Assembly: GCA_934591895.1 (NCBI GenBank)
Contig: CAKTPP010000001.1
Location: 1 to 64,000 of the forward strand
Direction: 5' to 3'
From: an uncultured Oscillospiraceae bacterium
GTDB lineage: Bacteria; Bacillota; Clostridia; Oscillospirales; Oscillospiraceae
Length of the DNA: 64,000 bases
Part shown: positions 15,641 to 24,015 of the stretch, piece after piece
How the letters are laid out: each line of letters begins with the position of its first letter
How positions within the stretch are numbered: the first letter of the stretch is position 1
Notes under the pieces: generated by a model
What the model saw: the letters and a program-made list of their open reading frames with translations, nothing else
What the model was told of the DNA's origin: nothing
Databases searched by the model: none
Program-made: the position numbers and the translations under genes

Positions 15641-18514
15641 ATGATCAGAGAAAATATGAAGCTTACCGACGCTCAGCCCGGCGATATCTGCTGCGGCTTC
15701 GAGCTGGAAAAGAAGCAGTACGTCGCCTCCAAGGCGGCGACGCTGTACACCATGCGGCACAAAACGTGCGGAGCGGAGCTCCTGTACTTTGACCGCGACG
15801 ACGAGAACAAGACCTTCTGCATCGGCTTCAAGACCCTGCCGGAGGATGACACCGGCGTGTTCCACATCCTGGAGCACAGCGTGCTCAACGGCTCGAAGCG
15901 GTTCCCCGTCAAGGAGCCGTTCGTGTCCCTGCTGCAGGGCTCAATGCAGACCTTCCTCAACGCCATGACCTACAGCGACAAGACCATCTTCCCGGTCTCC
16001 AGCCGCAGCGAGCAGGATCTGTTCAATCTCATGCGCGTGTACCTCGACGGCGTGTTCTGCCCGAGCATCTACGAAAAGCCGGAGATCTTCATGCAGGAGG
16101 GCTGGCACTACGAGTTTGACGGCGAGCAGGCGCAGCCGTACTACAACGGCGTCGTCTTCAGCGAGATGAAGGGCGCCTATGCCGATGTCGAGCGCGTCAT
16201 CGGCGAGGGGACGGACCGGCTGCTGTATCCCGACACCTGCTACGGGTTTTCGAGCGGCGGCAAGCCGGAGCACATCCCCGAGCTGAGCTATGCGCAGTTC
16301 ATCGCCGCGCACAAGCGCTTTTACCACCCGTCGAACGCGCGCATCTTCCTTGACGGCCACATGGACGTCGAGCGCGTGCTCGCCTATATCGACGCGGAGT
16401 ACCTGTCGCAGTATGCATACCGCGCTCCGGACTTCGACTTCACGGTGCAGCAGCCCCGCACGGGCGAGGCCACGGTGTACTATGAGGCGCTGCCCGGCGA
16501 GGAGACGCTCTGCCACATGAGTCTCTCCAGACTCCTGTGCCGCTATGACGACGTGGAGACGGTCTACGCCGCGAAGATCCTCTCGGACTATCTCACCGGC
16601 TCGAACGAGGCACCGCTCAAGCGTGCATTTCTCGAGCGCGGCCTTGCGCAGGACGTGACGCTCGAGATCTCTGATGGCATTTATCAGCCGAGCGCCGCGC
16701 TCATCGTGCGCAACACGACCAGGGACGCCTTTGACGAGGTCAGGACGCTTGCGGCGCAGGTCACGCGCGATATGCTCGCCGCCGGACTCAACCGCGAGGC
16801 GCTCTCGGCGTCGCTCGAGCGCTTTGCCTTCACCAACCGCGAGATTACTGAGCCCTACGGCGTGGAGCTTGCCTGCCGCGCGTTTGACAGCTGGCTCTAC
16901 GGCGGCGATCCGCTGGCGTATATCGACAACGCCGCCGTGTTCGACGCTCTGCGCGAAAAGATCCATACCGGCTATTTCGAGCGCCTGCTGTCCGACCTGC
17001 TCGGCACGAGCGGCGAGCTGTGCACCCTCTATGTGCTGCCGTCGCTCACGAAGGGGGAGGATGACGCCCGCCGTGAATCCGAGCGGCTTGCCGCCGCGAC
17101 CGCGGCGTGGGATGCCGGTCAGCGCAGCGAGGCGTATGCCGCCTTCCGGCGGATGCAGCAGTGGCAGCAGAGTGAGGACAGCGCGCAGGCGCTCATGAGC
17201 CTGCCGCACCTGCGCCTTGAGGATGTGCCGCAGACGGTCGCCCCTGTGCAGACGCAGCCGGGCGAGATCAGCGGCGTCCGCACGCTGCACGTCGCGGGCG
17301 ACACGAACGGCATCGTGTACCTCAATCTGTACTTTGACGTCTCCGACCTCACGGACGAGGAGCTGTGCATGCTCAACGTGCTGAGCACCTGCTTCGGCGA
17401 GCTGCGCACGGAGACCTGCCCCGCGGACGTGCTGCAAAACCGCGTCAAGGCGCTGCTCGGTTCGCTGTTTTTGCGTGTGGACTGCATGCAGAAGCAGGGA
17501 GACACCGAGCACGTGCGCCCGTACCTGCTCGTGTCGGCGAGCATGCTCGAGGAAAACGCGGCCGAGGCGGTACAGCTTCTGTGCGAGCTGCTCACGCAGG
17601 GGCGCTACGACGAGACGGACCGCATCGGCGAGACCGTCATGCAAAACGACTACTTCATGCGCCAGTCGCTCATCTCGAACGGCCACACCTTCGCCGTCAC
17701 CAAGTCGCTGTCCGCATTTTCGGCCGGCGCTGCGCTCAAGGAGACGCTCGAGGGCGAGACCTTTGTGCGCTGGTTTGCGGCGCTGGCCGCCGGCTTTGCG
17801 CAAAACGGCGCGCAGGTGAGCGCCGCGCTCCGCGCGCTCACCGAAAAGGTGTTTGTCACGAGCCGCCTCTTCGCGGGCTGTTCCGGCGCGCTCGATGCCG
17901 GGGTGCTCGCCCGGCTCATCGCCGCGCTGCCGCAGGGTACGCTTGGCGAGACGGCTGCGCACAAGCGCTACGACGCGGCCGCCTGCGCGGTCGAGATCCC
18001 GGCGGACGTGGGCTTCTGCGCGCTGGGTCACAACCTCTACGCTCTCGGCAGCGGCTACTCCGGCGCGTGCCCGGTGCTGTCCTCGCTCGTGAGCTTCGGC
18101 TACCTGTGGAACGCGGTGCGCGTGCAGGGCGGCGCTTACGGCACGGGTATGAACGTGCGCCGCAGCGGCGACATCTTCTGCTATTCCTACCGCGATCCGA
18201 ACCTCGGCAATACGCGCGCGGCGTTTGACGCCATTGCCGATTTCATCGAGGATTTCGCGGCGCAGGGCATGCCGCTCGACGACATCATCATCGGCGCGGT
18301 CAACACGACCGATCCCTTGCTCGATCCCGCCGGCGTGTGCGAGAGCCAGTGCGTGCGCGCGCTCAAGGGCGTGACGCCGGAGGATCTGGCCAGGACCCGC
18401 CGCGAGCTTCTGGCGACCAGGCCCGCCGACCTTGCGGCCATGGCCGGCGTCCTGCGCAGATATGCGCACGAGGGAAAGTTCTGCACCTTCTCCGGTGCAA
18501 ACGGCGGCGCGTGA
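15641..18514 (+). CDS. M16C-family zinc metallopeptidase (presequence-protease type)
   Basis: A 957-aa peptidase with the inverted zinc motif HxxEH at residues 75-79 (HILEH) and the downstream glutamate region SEMKGAY. The four-lobed layout and length are as expected for the clostridial M16C/PreP group, which degrades short unstructured peptides inside a closed chamber. Start 15641 follows GAGGG. No signal peptide is seen, so it acts in the cytoplasm. It follows the ABC exporter directly and is followed by a two-way terminator. Catalytic residues in the N-terminal half are intact. Confidence 0.95.
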   Translation: MIRENMKLTDAQPGDICCGFELEKKQYVASKAATLYTMRHKTCGAELLYFDRDDENKTFCIGFKTLPEDDTGVFHILEHSVLNGSKRFPVKEPFVSLLQGSMQTFLNAMTYSDKTIFPVSSRSEQDLFNLMRVYLDGVFCPSIYEKPEIFMQEGWHYEFDGEQAQPYYNGVVFSEMKGAYADVERVIGEGTDRLLYPDTCYGFSSGGKPEHIPELSYAQFIAAHKRFYHPSNARIFLDGHMDVERVLAYIDAEYLSQYAYRAPDFDFTVQQPRTGEATVYYEALPGEETLCHMSLSRLLCRYDDVETVYAAKILSDYLTGSNEAPLKRAFLERGLAQDVTLEISDGIYQPSAALIVRNTTRDAFDEVRTLAAQVTRDMLAAGLNREALSASLERFAFTNREITEPYGVELACRAFDSWLYGGDPLAYIDNAAVFDALREKIHTGYFERLLSDLLGTSGELCTLYVLPSLTKGEDDARRESERLAAATAAWDAGQRSEAYAAFRRMQQWQQSEDSAQALMSLPHLRLEDVPQTVAPVQTQPGEISGVRTLHVAGDTNGIVYLNLYFDVSDLTDEELCMLNVLSTCFGELRTETCPADVLQNRVKALLGSLFLRVDCMQKQGDTEHVRPYLLVSASMLEENAAEAVQLLCELLTQGRYDETDRIGETVMQNDYFMRQSLISNGHTFAVTKSLSAFSAGAALKETLEGETFVRWFAALAAGFAQNGAQVSAALRALTEKVFVTSRLFAGCSGALDAGVLARLIAALPQGTLGETAAHKRYDAAACAVEIPADVGFCALGHNLYALGSGYSGACPVLSSLVSFGYLWNAVRVQGGAYGTGMNVRRSGDIFCYSYRDPNLGNTRAAFDAIADFIEDFAAQGMPLDDIIIGAVNTTDPLLDPAGVCESQCVRALKGVTPEDLARTRRELLATRPADLAAMAGVLRRYAHEGKFCTFSGANGGA

Positions 18515-18535
18515 GGCGCAGCCGGAAACGAAAAG

Positions 18536-18573
18536 AAAAACCTGCGGTTTCCGAGGAAACCGCAGGTTTTTTT
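18536..18573. terminator. bidirectional intrinsic terminator
   Basis: Stem AAACCTGCGGTTTCC/GGAAACCGCAGGTTT with A-run on the left and T-run on the right, between the convergent M16C peptidase and SGNH genes. Confidence 0.9.
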
Positions 18574-18595
18574 CTGCCTGAAACGGATGCAGCCA

Positions 18596-19564
18596 TTACG
18601 TTTTTGCGAGCGCATCGGCGATCGTCTGGTCGAAGGCGTCCGCCTCCGTGTCCCAGCCGGCATAGGCCGGATCATCCTTGTGGCTCGAGAGCAGCCCCGC
18701 GCCGAGTAGATAATCGCCGAGCGCGGTCGTGACCTTTTTCGCGCCGAAATAATTCAGGTGGTCGCCAAGGTCGCGCGTGTCCGTGTTCCAGTCGATGCCG
18801 ACCTGCTCTGGGGTCATGTTCATGTCAAGGAAGGGAACGCCCAGCCGGTCTGCGAGCGCCTGCGTGCTGTTGTGGCGCGCCATGTTCCAGTTGGCGGTGC
18901 TGGGGGTGCTGACGAGCAGGAGCTGCGCGCCGTTTTCATCGCAATAGTTTTTGATGCGCTCAACATAGGCGCGGTTCTGCCGGGCGATCGGGGCGAGCTG
19001 ATCCGACGCCTGCATATAGCTGCCCGTGTCTGCGGGGGCGGCGCCTTTGGTGAACTGATAGCCCTTCGCATTGTCGATGTGGGTGTATTTCGCGCTCATG
19101 CACAGGTCGCTTGTTTTCAGCGTCTTCCAGCGGTTGTGGTAGGAAAACACCGGAAACAGCTTTCCGGCCTCGCTGAGCAGCGTGTTGCCAAAGGAGAAGT
19201 TGCGGAAGATCGCATTGGTCTCGAGGACTACGACCTTGGGGCTCTGCGTCCGAAACGCCTTGTGCAGAAACTCCTCCGAATAGCACAGCGTCTGTCCGGA
19301 CGTGCCGCAGCAGTACGCCGTATAGCCGCGCTGCTGCCACAGCTGCATCGGGATGAAGGCGGAATAGCTCTCGCTGTCGCCGAGGATCAGCAGGTCGATC
19401 GTGTTCTCGGGCTCGCCGAGAATGCCGTTGGCGGCGGGGTCGTGGATGCCGTCGCTGCTGGAGTTGTTTTTGGGGCGCAGCAGCTGCGACACGCCGGTCA
19501 GCAAGAGCGCCAGCACGGCGAGAAAAACAACGCTTCTGAGCGCGTACTTGAGAAAACGGGACAT
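18596..19564 (-). CDS. SGNH-type acyl esterase/transferase partner of MBOAT protein
   Basis: A 322-aa protein with an N-terminal membrane anchor (residues about 8-27) and an extracytoplasmic SGNH-like domain. The nucleophile motif is ILGDSESYS and the catalytic Asp-His pair appears near the C-terminus as DLGDHLNYFG. This is the layout of DltD/AlgJ-type proteins that act with MBOAT acyltransferases to acylate cell-surface polymers. AGGAGG lies before ATG 19564. The gene follows the MBOAT gene by nine bases. The acceptor polymer is unknown; no dltA or dltC is present here, so an acetyl rather than D-alanyl donor is more likely. Confidence 0.85.
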   Translation of the reverse strand: MSRFLKYALRSVVFLAVLALLLTGVSQLLRPKNNSSSDGIHDPAANGILGEPENTIDLLILGDSESYSAFIPMQLWQQRGYTAYCCGTSGQTLCYSEEFLHKAFRTQSPKVVVLETNAIFRNFSFGNTLLSEAGKLFPVFSYHNRWKTLKTSDLCMSAKYTHIDNAKGYQFTKGAAPADTGSYMQASDQLAPIARQNRAYVERIKNYCDENGAQLLLVSTPSTANWNMARHNSTQALADRLGVPFLDMNMTPEQVGIDWNTDTRDLGDHLNYFGAKKVTTALGDYLLGAGLLSSHKDDPAYAGWDTEADAFDQTIADALAKT

Positions 19565-19573
19565 GCGTGCCTC

Positions 19574-21208
19574 CTAAAACTGCGCATACATAGGGTCGAC
19601 GGGGACGTAGCCCTTTCCGTATGCTCCGAAAACGATGATGAACAGAATGAGCGCGTAAAAGACCGCCCAGCGCACCGCGACATGGCGCTGCGCCAGCAGC
19701 GCGCGCACGGATTTGCCGCGCTCGTTGATCACGCTCACGACGAACACGATCAGCAGCGTCACCGCGACGATCATGAGGTCGAACTTGTCAACGCCGAGCG
19801 CCTTGAACAGCGTGCCGTCAAAGACGGGGAGCGAGAATCCGGTGACCATGGTGCGGAACATCTGCATACCCGCACGCAGGCCGTTTGCGCGGAAAAACAG
19901 CTCGCCGATGATGACCAGCACCGTCGTGCGCAGCATTTGCAGCAGACGGTACGGGAAGCTCTCGGCGCGGATGTGCAGCCGTGCGTTGACGGCTCTCACC
20001 GGCGGGGCGATGATGTTGCCGATGAGGATCAGCACGAAGTGGTACATGCCGAAAAAGAGATAGCTCCACGCGGCACCGTGCCAGAGCCCGTTGCAGAACC
20101 ACACGCAAAAGAGCGCGACGGCGCTTGCCAGCAGCGGACCGTAGTGGTTGCCGAGGTGCTTGCGGGCGGCGGAGGTGAGCTTTTCCAGCGGCTTGAGCGT
20201 GACGACCGGGTAGAACACGTAGTCCTTGAACCAGGTGCCGAGCGTGATGTGCCAGCGCTTCCAGAATTCCGAGATCGTTTTTGAGAAAAACGGCTGGCGG
20301 AAGTTTTCCGGCATCGTGACGCCGAGGATCTGCGCCGTGCCGGTGACGGCGTCCATCGAGCCCGAGAAATCCATGTACAGCTGCACGGTGTAGCACACGG
20401 CGGCCAGCGCGATCACGCCGCCGTCAAAGTCGGCGTAGTTTGTAAAGACGTTTTTCACGAGCGGATTGAGCCGGTCGGCGATGACGACCTTTTTCATCAT
20501 GCCGTAGGCGATGCGCTGCAGGCCGAGCGTCAGGTTTGTGTAGGTGATCGGCTTTGCGTCCCAGAGCTGCTGCGCGGTCTGGTCATAGCGGCAGATCGGC
20601 CCTTCCACGATCTGCGGGAAGAAGCTGATGAACAGCGTCAGGCGCAGCAGGTTCGTGTCCGCCTTCGTGACGCCGCGCTGCACGTCCACAATGTACGACA
20701 GCGCCTGCAGCGTGAAAAAGGAGATGCCGATCGGCATCACGTACTTCGGGATCGCCAGCTGCACGGGGATGTGCAGGTGCGTCAGGAGCGTGTTGACGTT
20801 CGTCGCGGCAAAGCCGGAGTACTTGAGCACGAACAGGACGCCGATGTGCAAGATGACGGCCAGCAGAAGGATCCGGCGCTGCACGGCCTGCTGCCGCTTG
20901 CGCACGGTCTTGCGCTCGGCCTTTTCCGTCTGCGCGAGCAGGAGCTTCGTCTCTGACTGTATTTTGTCCAGCCATAGCCCGAAATAGTGCATGGAGAGCG
21001 CCGTCAGAAGCAGATATACGAGCAGCTTGCCGCTGATCAGCCAGAAAAAGGCGCAGTCGGCAGCGAGCAGGAAGTATCTCTTCCCGCGCTGCGGCATGAG
21101 GCCGTATATGATCAGGCAGAACGGCAGGAACGCAATGAGGTATGCCGCCGAGAAAAAGGAGGTCAGACCGCTTCCTCTTCCTGCGAGCAGCAGAGAAGAA
21201 AGCTCCAT
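19574..21208 (-). CDS. MBOAT-family membrane O-acyltransferase
   Basis: A 544-aa polytopic protein of the membrane-bound O-acyltransferase family (AlgI/DltB group). The catalytic histidine is in WHGAAWSYLFFGMYH, and the conserved ISEFWKRWHITLGTWFKDYVFYP segment of the family is present (shown in part as FWKRWHITLGTW). It moves acyl groups across the membrane to surface polysaccharide or teichoic acid, working with the SGNH protein encoded next to it. The start at 21208 has GGGAGG upstream and lies one base after the stop of a small upstream ORF, so it may be translationally coupled to it. Confidence 0.94.
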   Translation of the reverse strand: MELSSLLLAGRGSGLTSFFSAAYLIAFLPFCLIIYGLMPQRGKRYFLLAADCAFFWLISGKLLVYLLLTALSMHYFGLWLDKIQSETKLLLAQTEKAERKTVRKRQQAVQRRILLLAVILHIGVLFVLKYSGFAATNVNTLLTHLHIPVQLAIPKYVMPIGISFFTLQALSYIVDVQRGVTKADTNLLRLTLFISFFPQIVEGPICRYDQTAQQLWDAKPITYTNLTLGLQRIAYGMMKKVVIADRLNPLVKNVFTNYADFDGGVIALAAVCYTVQLYMDFSGSMDAVTGTAQILGVTMPENFRQPFFSKTISEFWKRWHITLGTWFKDYVFYPVVTLKPLEKLTSAARKHLGNHYGPLLASAVALFCVWFCNGLWHGAAWSYLFFGMYHFVLILIGNIIAPPVRAVNARLHIRAESFPYRLLQMLRTTVLVIIGELFFRANGLRAGMQMFRTMVTGFSLPVFDGTLFKALGVDKFDLMIVAVTLLIVFVVSVINERGKSVRALLAQRHVAVRWAVFYALILFIIVFGAYGKGYVPVDPMYAQF

Positions 21209-21209
21209 G

Positions 21210-21440
21210 TCAGCAGCCCTCCCGTGCACATTCGCACACTTCGGCGGCGCATGTCACAGGCGTGCGGGCGCAGAAAAGAGCGCCTGCAACTCCTGCGGCG
21301 CTGCTTTCCGGATGGCGATCGTGGCCTTTCGCGCCGGCCGGGAGAAAAGGCTCCGCCGGCGGAGCCGCCGTGTGTGCCGTGCGCGCAGCCGTCCCGCCGC
21401 GTGTATACTGTTCGGTCGTCGATGGTCTTGTGCTTGCCAT
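21210..21440 (-). CDS. small Ala/Thr-rich ORF upstream of MBOAT gene
   Basis: A possible 76-aa protein beginning ATG 21440 with AGGAG eight bases upstream. A TATAAT hexamer (complement of 21479-21484) lies about 40 bp before the start. It is low in complexity and rich in Ala, Thr, Pro and Arg, with five cysteines clustered at the C-terminal end. It ends one base before the MBOAT start, and the MBOAT ribosome site lies inside it. No homologue is recognised. It could be a leader ORF that couples translation to the acyltransferase, or a chance frame in a 5' leader. Confidence 0.45.
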   Translation of the reverse strand: MASTRPSTTEQYTRGGTAARTAHTAAPPAEPFLPAGAKGHDRHPESSAAGVAGALFCARTPVTCAAEVCECAREGC

Positions 21441-21709
21441 TTTCCCGTTCTCCTAAAAATGCTTCATTCTGTGGCAACATTATAGCAGGGGCAGTGCAAA
21501 AAAAATAGCCAATGACACCTGAATTAGTCTTAATTCTGCCGCGTCCCTGTACAGAACTGCGCACATTCAGACGGAAAATACGCGGTATGGTTTCGCCCTG
21601 CGCGAAAAAGCCTTAACGGTTTTTTGAAGAAAGTGGTCGACCTGCGTCTGCGGGTATGTTATCCTGAAAGCAACAACAAGAAAGCGGCACCGAAAGAAGG
21701 CGTGACACC

Positions 21710-21862
21710 ATGTCAGAGAAAGAAAAGATTGCGGTTGTACGGAAAGCAACGGTTTACGACCTGCAGAAGATCCTTGACAAAGGCGAGAAGGGTAAAACCT
21801 ACACCGTCGACGAAATCAAAGATCTGATGGACGCGTATGTTGTCGGTGCTGAGCAAAGTTAA
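21710..21862 (+). CDS. small 50-aa protein, function unknown
   Basis: A 50-aa ORF starting ATG 21710, with AGAAGG nine bases upstream and stop TAA at 21862. The product is soluble, charged and probably helical, with a VYDLQKILDKGEKGKTYTVDEIKDLMDAY core that looks like a compact helix-turn-helix or helical-hairpin fold (only part quoted: TVDEIKDLMDAY). Codon use is less GC-biased than in neighbouring genes. It stands alone, between the divergent acyltransferase leader and the convergent ssrA gene. No function is proposed. Confidence 0.6.
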   Translation: MSEKEKIAVVRKATVYDLQKILDKGEKGKTYTVDEIKDLMDAYVVGAEQS

Positions 21863-22056
21863 CCGAGGCGGGGCGGGTGATCGTCCCAGCCGAAAGAAGA
21901 TACATTGTCGAGTACTGACTTACGCATAATCGGTGCACGCTGTTAGCATTTTTTCGTGTGCAAAATGCTGATGAACCGAGAAACCCTTCGCAAGACTGCG
22001 GCATTTTTCGCACTGCAAAGCTTTTTGAAAGCATCGCAAAGCATTGATAAACAAAG

Positions 22057-22090
22057 AAAAACCAGCAATCACAACGGATTGCTGGTTTTT
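22057..22090 (-). terminator. terminator of ssrA
   Basis: Perfect stem AAAAACCAGCAATC/GATTGCTGGTTTTT with a six-base loop, giving a T-run on the minus strand just past the tmRNA 3' end. Confidence 0.9.
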
Positions 22091-22097
22091 ACTGTTC

Positions 22098-22463
22098 TGG
22101 TGGAGATGGGGGGAGTTGAACCCCCGTCCGAAAGCGCTTAAACAGGAACTTCTCCGGGCGCAGCAGGTTTTTCCGGGGCGCTGTGCGCCCCCGTTCCCTT
22201 CAGGACAGGCAAACCGGCAAGCCTGTCAGTCCGGTAGCTTCATGATGCATGGCACGCGCAAAGCTTAGCGTGCGCACGTTCACCACTCATCGACGCTCCG
22301 CTGCCGGGTCGTGGTCCTCCCGGCGGGAACGCTCGCTATTTAAGCAGCGAGAAGAACAGTTTCGTTGTTGTTCTTTAATTTATAAGCTGCCCGTTTTATG
22401 GCGGTCAGGCGCCGCCGCCCGCTATTCCTGCCTCCACACCCCCGTCGAAACCGGTACATCCCC
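22098..22463 (-). ncRNA. ssrA: transfer-messenger RNA (tmRNA)
   Basis: A 366-nt tmRNA. The 5' end GGGGATG pairs with 3' CATCTCC before the encoded CCA at 22098, making the tRNA-like acceptor stem. The T arm (GGGGGTTCAACTCCCCC) and the 5' GTACCGGTTTCGACGGGG segment are characteristic. The tag frame ends in KNNNETVLLAA followed by TAA, close to the usual LAA/LLAA degradation tag end. Several GC-rich stems downstream match the pseudoknots. It lies 97 bp after the PPIase gene on the same strand, downstream of smpB, with no clear separate promoter, so it may be part of that transcript. A terminator follows. Confidence 0.97.
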
Positions 22464-22559
22464 AGGATGTCGGGTGCGTCAGCCGCCTGCACCGCGAGCG
22501 CGGTGCAGACAGGAACGCATTCTGAAACTTTGGACGAAACTGCCGATGTGTTTGTTCCG

Positions 22560-23081
22560 TCAGTGGGTCTCCGGCTCGGCGTACTCCTCGCCGAAGGTCT
22601 CGACCGTGACGGTCTTCATCTTCTGCTCATGGGTGGGCTTGTCGTTGAACATGCTGCGCGGGGTGCGCGCGATGGCGTCGACGACGTCCATGCCCTCGGT
22701 CACCTTGCCGAACGCAGCGTACTGCTTGTCGAGGTGCGGAGCGTCCATGTGCATGATGAAAAACTGGCTGCCGGCGGAGTTCGGATCCATGGCGCGGGCC
22801 ATGGACAGCACGCCGCGGGTGTGCTTGAGGTCGTTTTTGAAGCCGTTGCTCGTGAATTCGCCGTCGATGCAGTAGCCCGGGCCGCCCATGCCGGTGCCGG
22901 TCGGGTCGCCGCCCTGGATCATGAAGCCGGGAATGACGCGGTGGAAGATCACGCCGTCATAAAAGCCCTTTTTGACCAGACTGACAAAGTTGCGCACGGT
23001 GTTCGGCGCGATCTCCGGGTAGAGCTCGGCGCGGATGATGCCGCCGTCTTCCATTTCAATGGTGACAATCGGATTGCTCAT
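22560..23081 (-). CDS. cyclophilin-type peptidyl-prolyl cis-trans isomerase
   Basis: A 173-aa cytoplasmic cyclophilin that catalyses proline isomerisation during folding. The active-site block FHRVIPGFMIQGGD and the ARAMDPNSAGSQFFI segment with its conserved Gln and Phe are intact, as is the AFGKVTEGMDVVD motif. No signal peptide is present. The start codon overlaps the smpB stop by one base (TGATG), so the two are coupled. ssrA follows on the same strand. Confidence 0.95.
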   Translation of the reverse strand: MSNPIVTIEMEDGGIIRAELYPEIAPNTVRNFVSLVKKGFYDGVIFHRVIPGFMIQGGDPTGTGMGGPGYCIDGEFTSNGFKNDLKHTRGVLSMARAMDPNSAGSQFFIMHMDAPHLDKQYAAFGKVTEGMDVVDAIARTPRSMFNDKPTHEQKMKTVTVETFGEEYAEPETH

Positions 23082-23548
23082 CAGTAATTTTTCTCCTTTA
23101 TCGTTCTGTCGATCTCGCGTCTGGCGCTGCGCTGCGCATCGGCGTCGCGCTTGTCGTAGAGCTTCTTGCCCTTGCACAGGCCAAGCTCCACCTTCACGCG
23201 GCTGTCCTTGAAATACAGCGACAGCGGCACGAGCGTCAGTCCGTCCTGCTTGGTGCGGGCGTAGAGCTTCGTGATCTCCCGCCGGTGCATGAGCAGGCGC
23301 TTCGGCCGGTCGGGGTCGCGGTTGTAGATGCTGCCGTGCTCGTAGGGGCTGATGTGGATGCCGTAGGCAAACAGCTCCCCGTTTTTCACGGTGCAGAACG
23401 AATCCTTCAGATTGACCGTGCCCGCGCGGATGGACTTGACCTCGGTGCCGAAGAGCTCCACACCGGCCTCGAACCGCTCGAGCACGAAATAGTCATGCAG
23501 GGCCTTGCGGTTGGCCGCAACCTGCTTGACGCCCTTGGCTCTCGGCAT
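23081..23548 (-). CDS. smpB: SsrA-binding protein SmpB
   Basis: A 155-aa SmpB, the partner that loads tmRNA on stalled ribosomes. Typical features are an N-terminal basic region (NRKALHDYFVLERFEAGVEL), the GTEVKSIRAGTVNLKDSF motif, and a C-terminal basic tail (KRDADAQRSARREIDRTIK). GGAGG precedes ATG 23548. A weak promoter (TTTTCA-17-TAAACT with TG extension, complement of 23583-23611) is upstream. It is followed by the PPIase gene and then ssrA, so both parts of trans-translation are encoded together. Confidence 0.97.
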   Translation of the reverse strand: MPRAKGVKQVAANRKALHDYFVLERFEAGVELFGTEVKSIRAGTVNLKDSFCTVKNGELFAYGIHISPYEHGSIYNRDPDRPKRLLMHRREITKLYARTKQDGLTLVPLSLYFKDSRVKVELGLCKGKKLYDKRDADAQRSARREIDRTIKEKNY

Positions 23549-23619
23549 GGCGGGGACCTCCTTCGTGCGAAATCGTGGATACAGTTTACCACATCCGGCG
23601 GCAAATGAAAAGAGCGAAA

Positions 23620-23916
23620 TCAGCAGAAATAATGCCGGAGCGTCTCGACGGCGCTGTGCCGGACGATCACGTCGCCGTGTTCGCCGATGTGCGCGTACAA
23701 TTGTCCGCTGCACGGCAGCGCCTCGCCGAACTCGAACACGGCGTTCGGCAGCAGCGCGTCCTCCGCGCGCGTGAACAGCTCCCAGCCGCCGTTTATGTAC
23801 ACCACGTCCGAGTCGATCCCGTCGGGAAAGCAGCCGAGCGCTGCGGTCAGATCGGCAAACGAGCCGAAGCGAAACCGCCGCGGCAGGTCAGAAACGGAGC
23901 CTGCGATGAACACCAC
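23620..23916 (-). CDS. conserved-looking hypothetical protein, 98 aa
   Basis: A soluble protein of about 98 residues with strong GC bias at third codon positions, as in real genes here. The sequence ends GEHGDVIVRHSAVETLRHYFC and contains VVYINGGWELFTRAEDALLP; no family is recognised. The start is uncertain: two consecutive GTG codons (23919 and 23916) overlap the only GGAGG, and an in-frame TAG lies a little further upstream. It lies between smpB and the divergent NUDIX gene. It might be a truncated gene or begin at an unusual codon. Confidence 0.6.
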   Translation of the reverse strand: MVFIAGSVSDLPRRFRFGSFADLTAALGCFPDGIDSDVVYINGGWELFTRAEDALLPNAVFEFGEALPCSGQLYAHIGEHGDVIVRHSAVETLRHYFC

Positions 23917-24015
23917 CTCCTCTGCGGTTTTGTCAGCCGCTGCGTACTACTCAAAATATATGGCATTCCGGCCGGGAATATGGTATCATGCCAGAGAAAG
24001 AAGGAGTGGTGGTTC

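Noticed and set aside
21945..21969. Perfect hairpin AGCATTTT/AAAATGCT after the 50-aa ORF as a terminator
   Set aside because: Only a short AT stem without a following T-run; too weak to call.
22098..22140. tRNA gene suggested by the CCA end and T-arm-like sequence
   Set aside because: The segment pairs with a 5' end over 300 bases away and carries a tag frame, so it is the 3' part of tmRNA.
22487..22508. Hairpin CTGCACCGCG/CGCGGTGCAG between the PPIase gene and ssrA as a terminator
   Set aside because: No T-run follows on the minus strand; it may only be an RNA processing structure.
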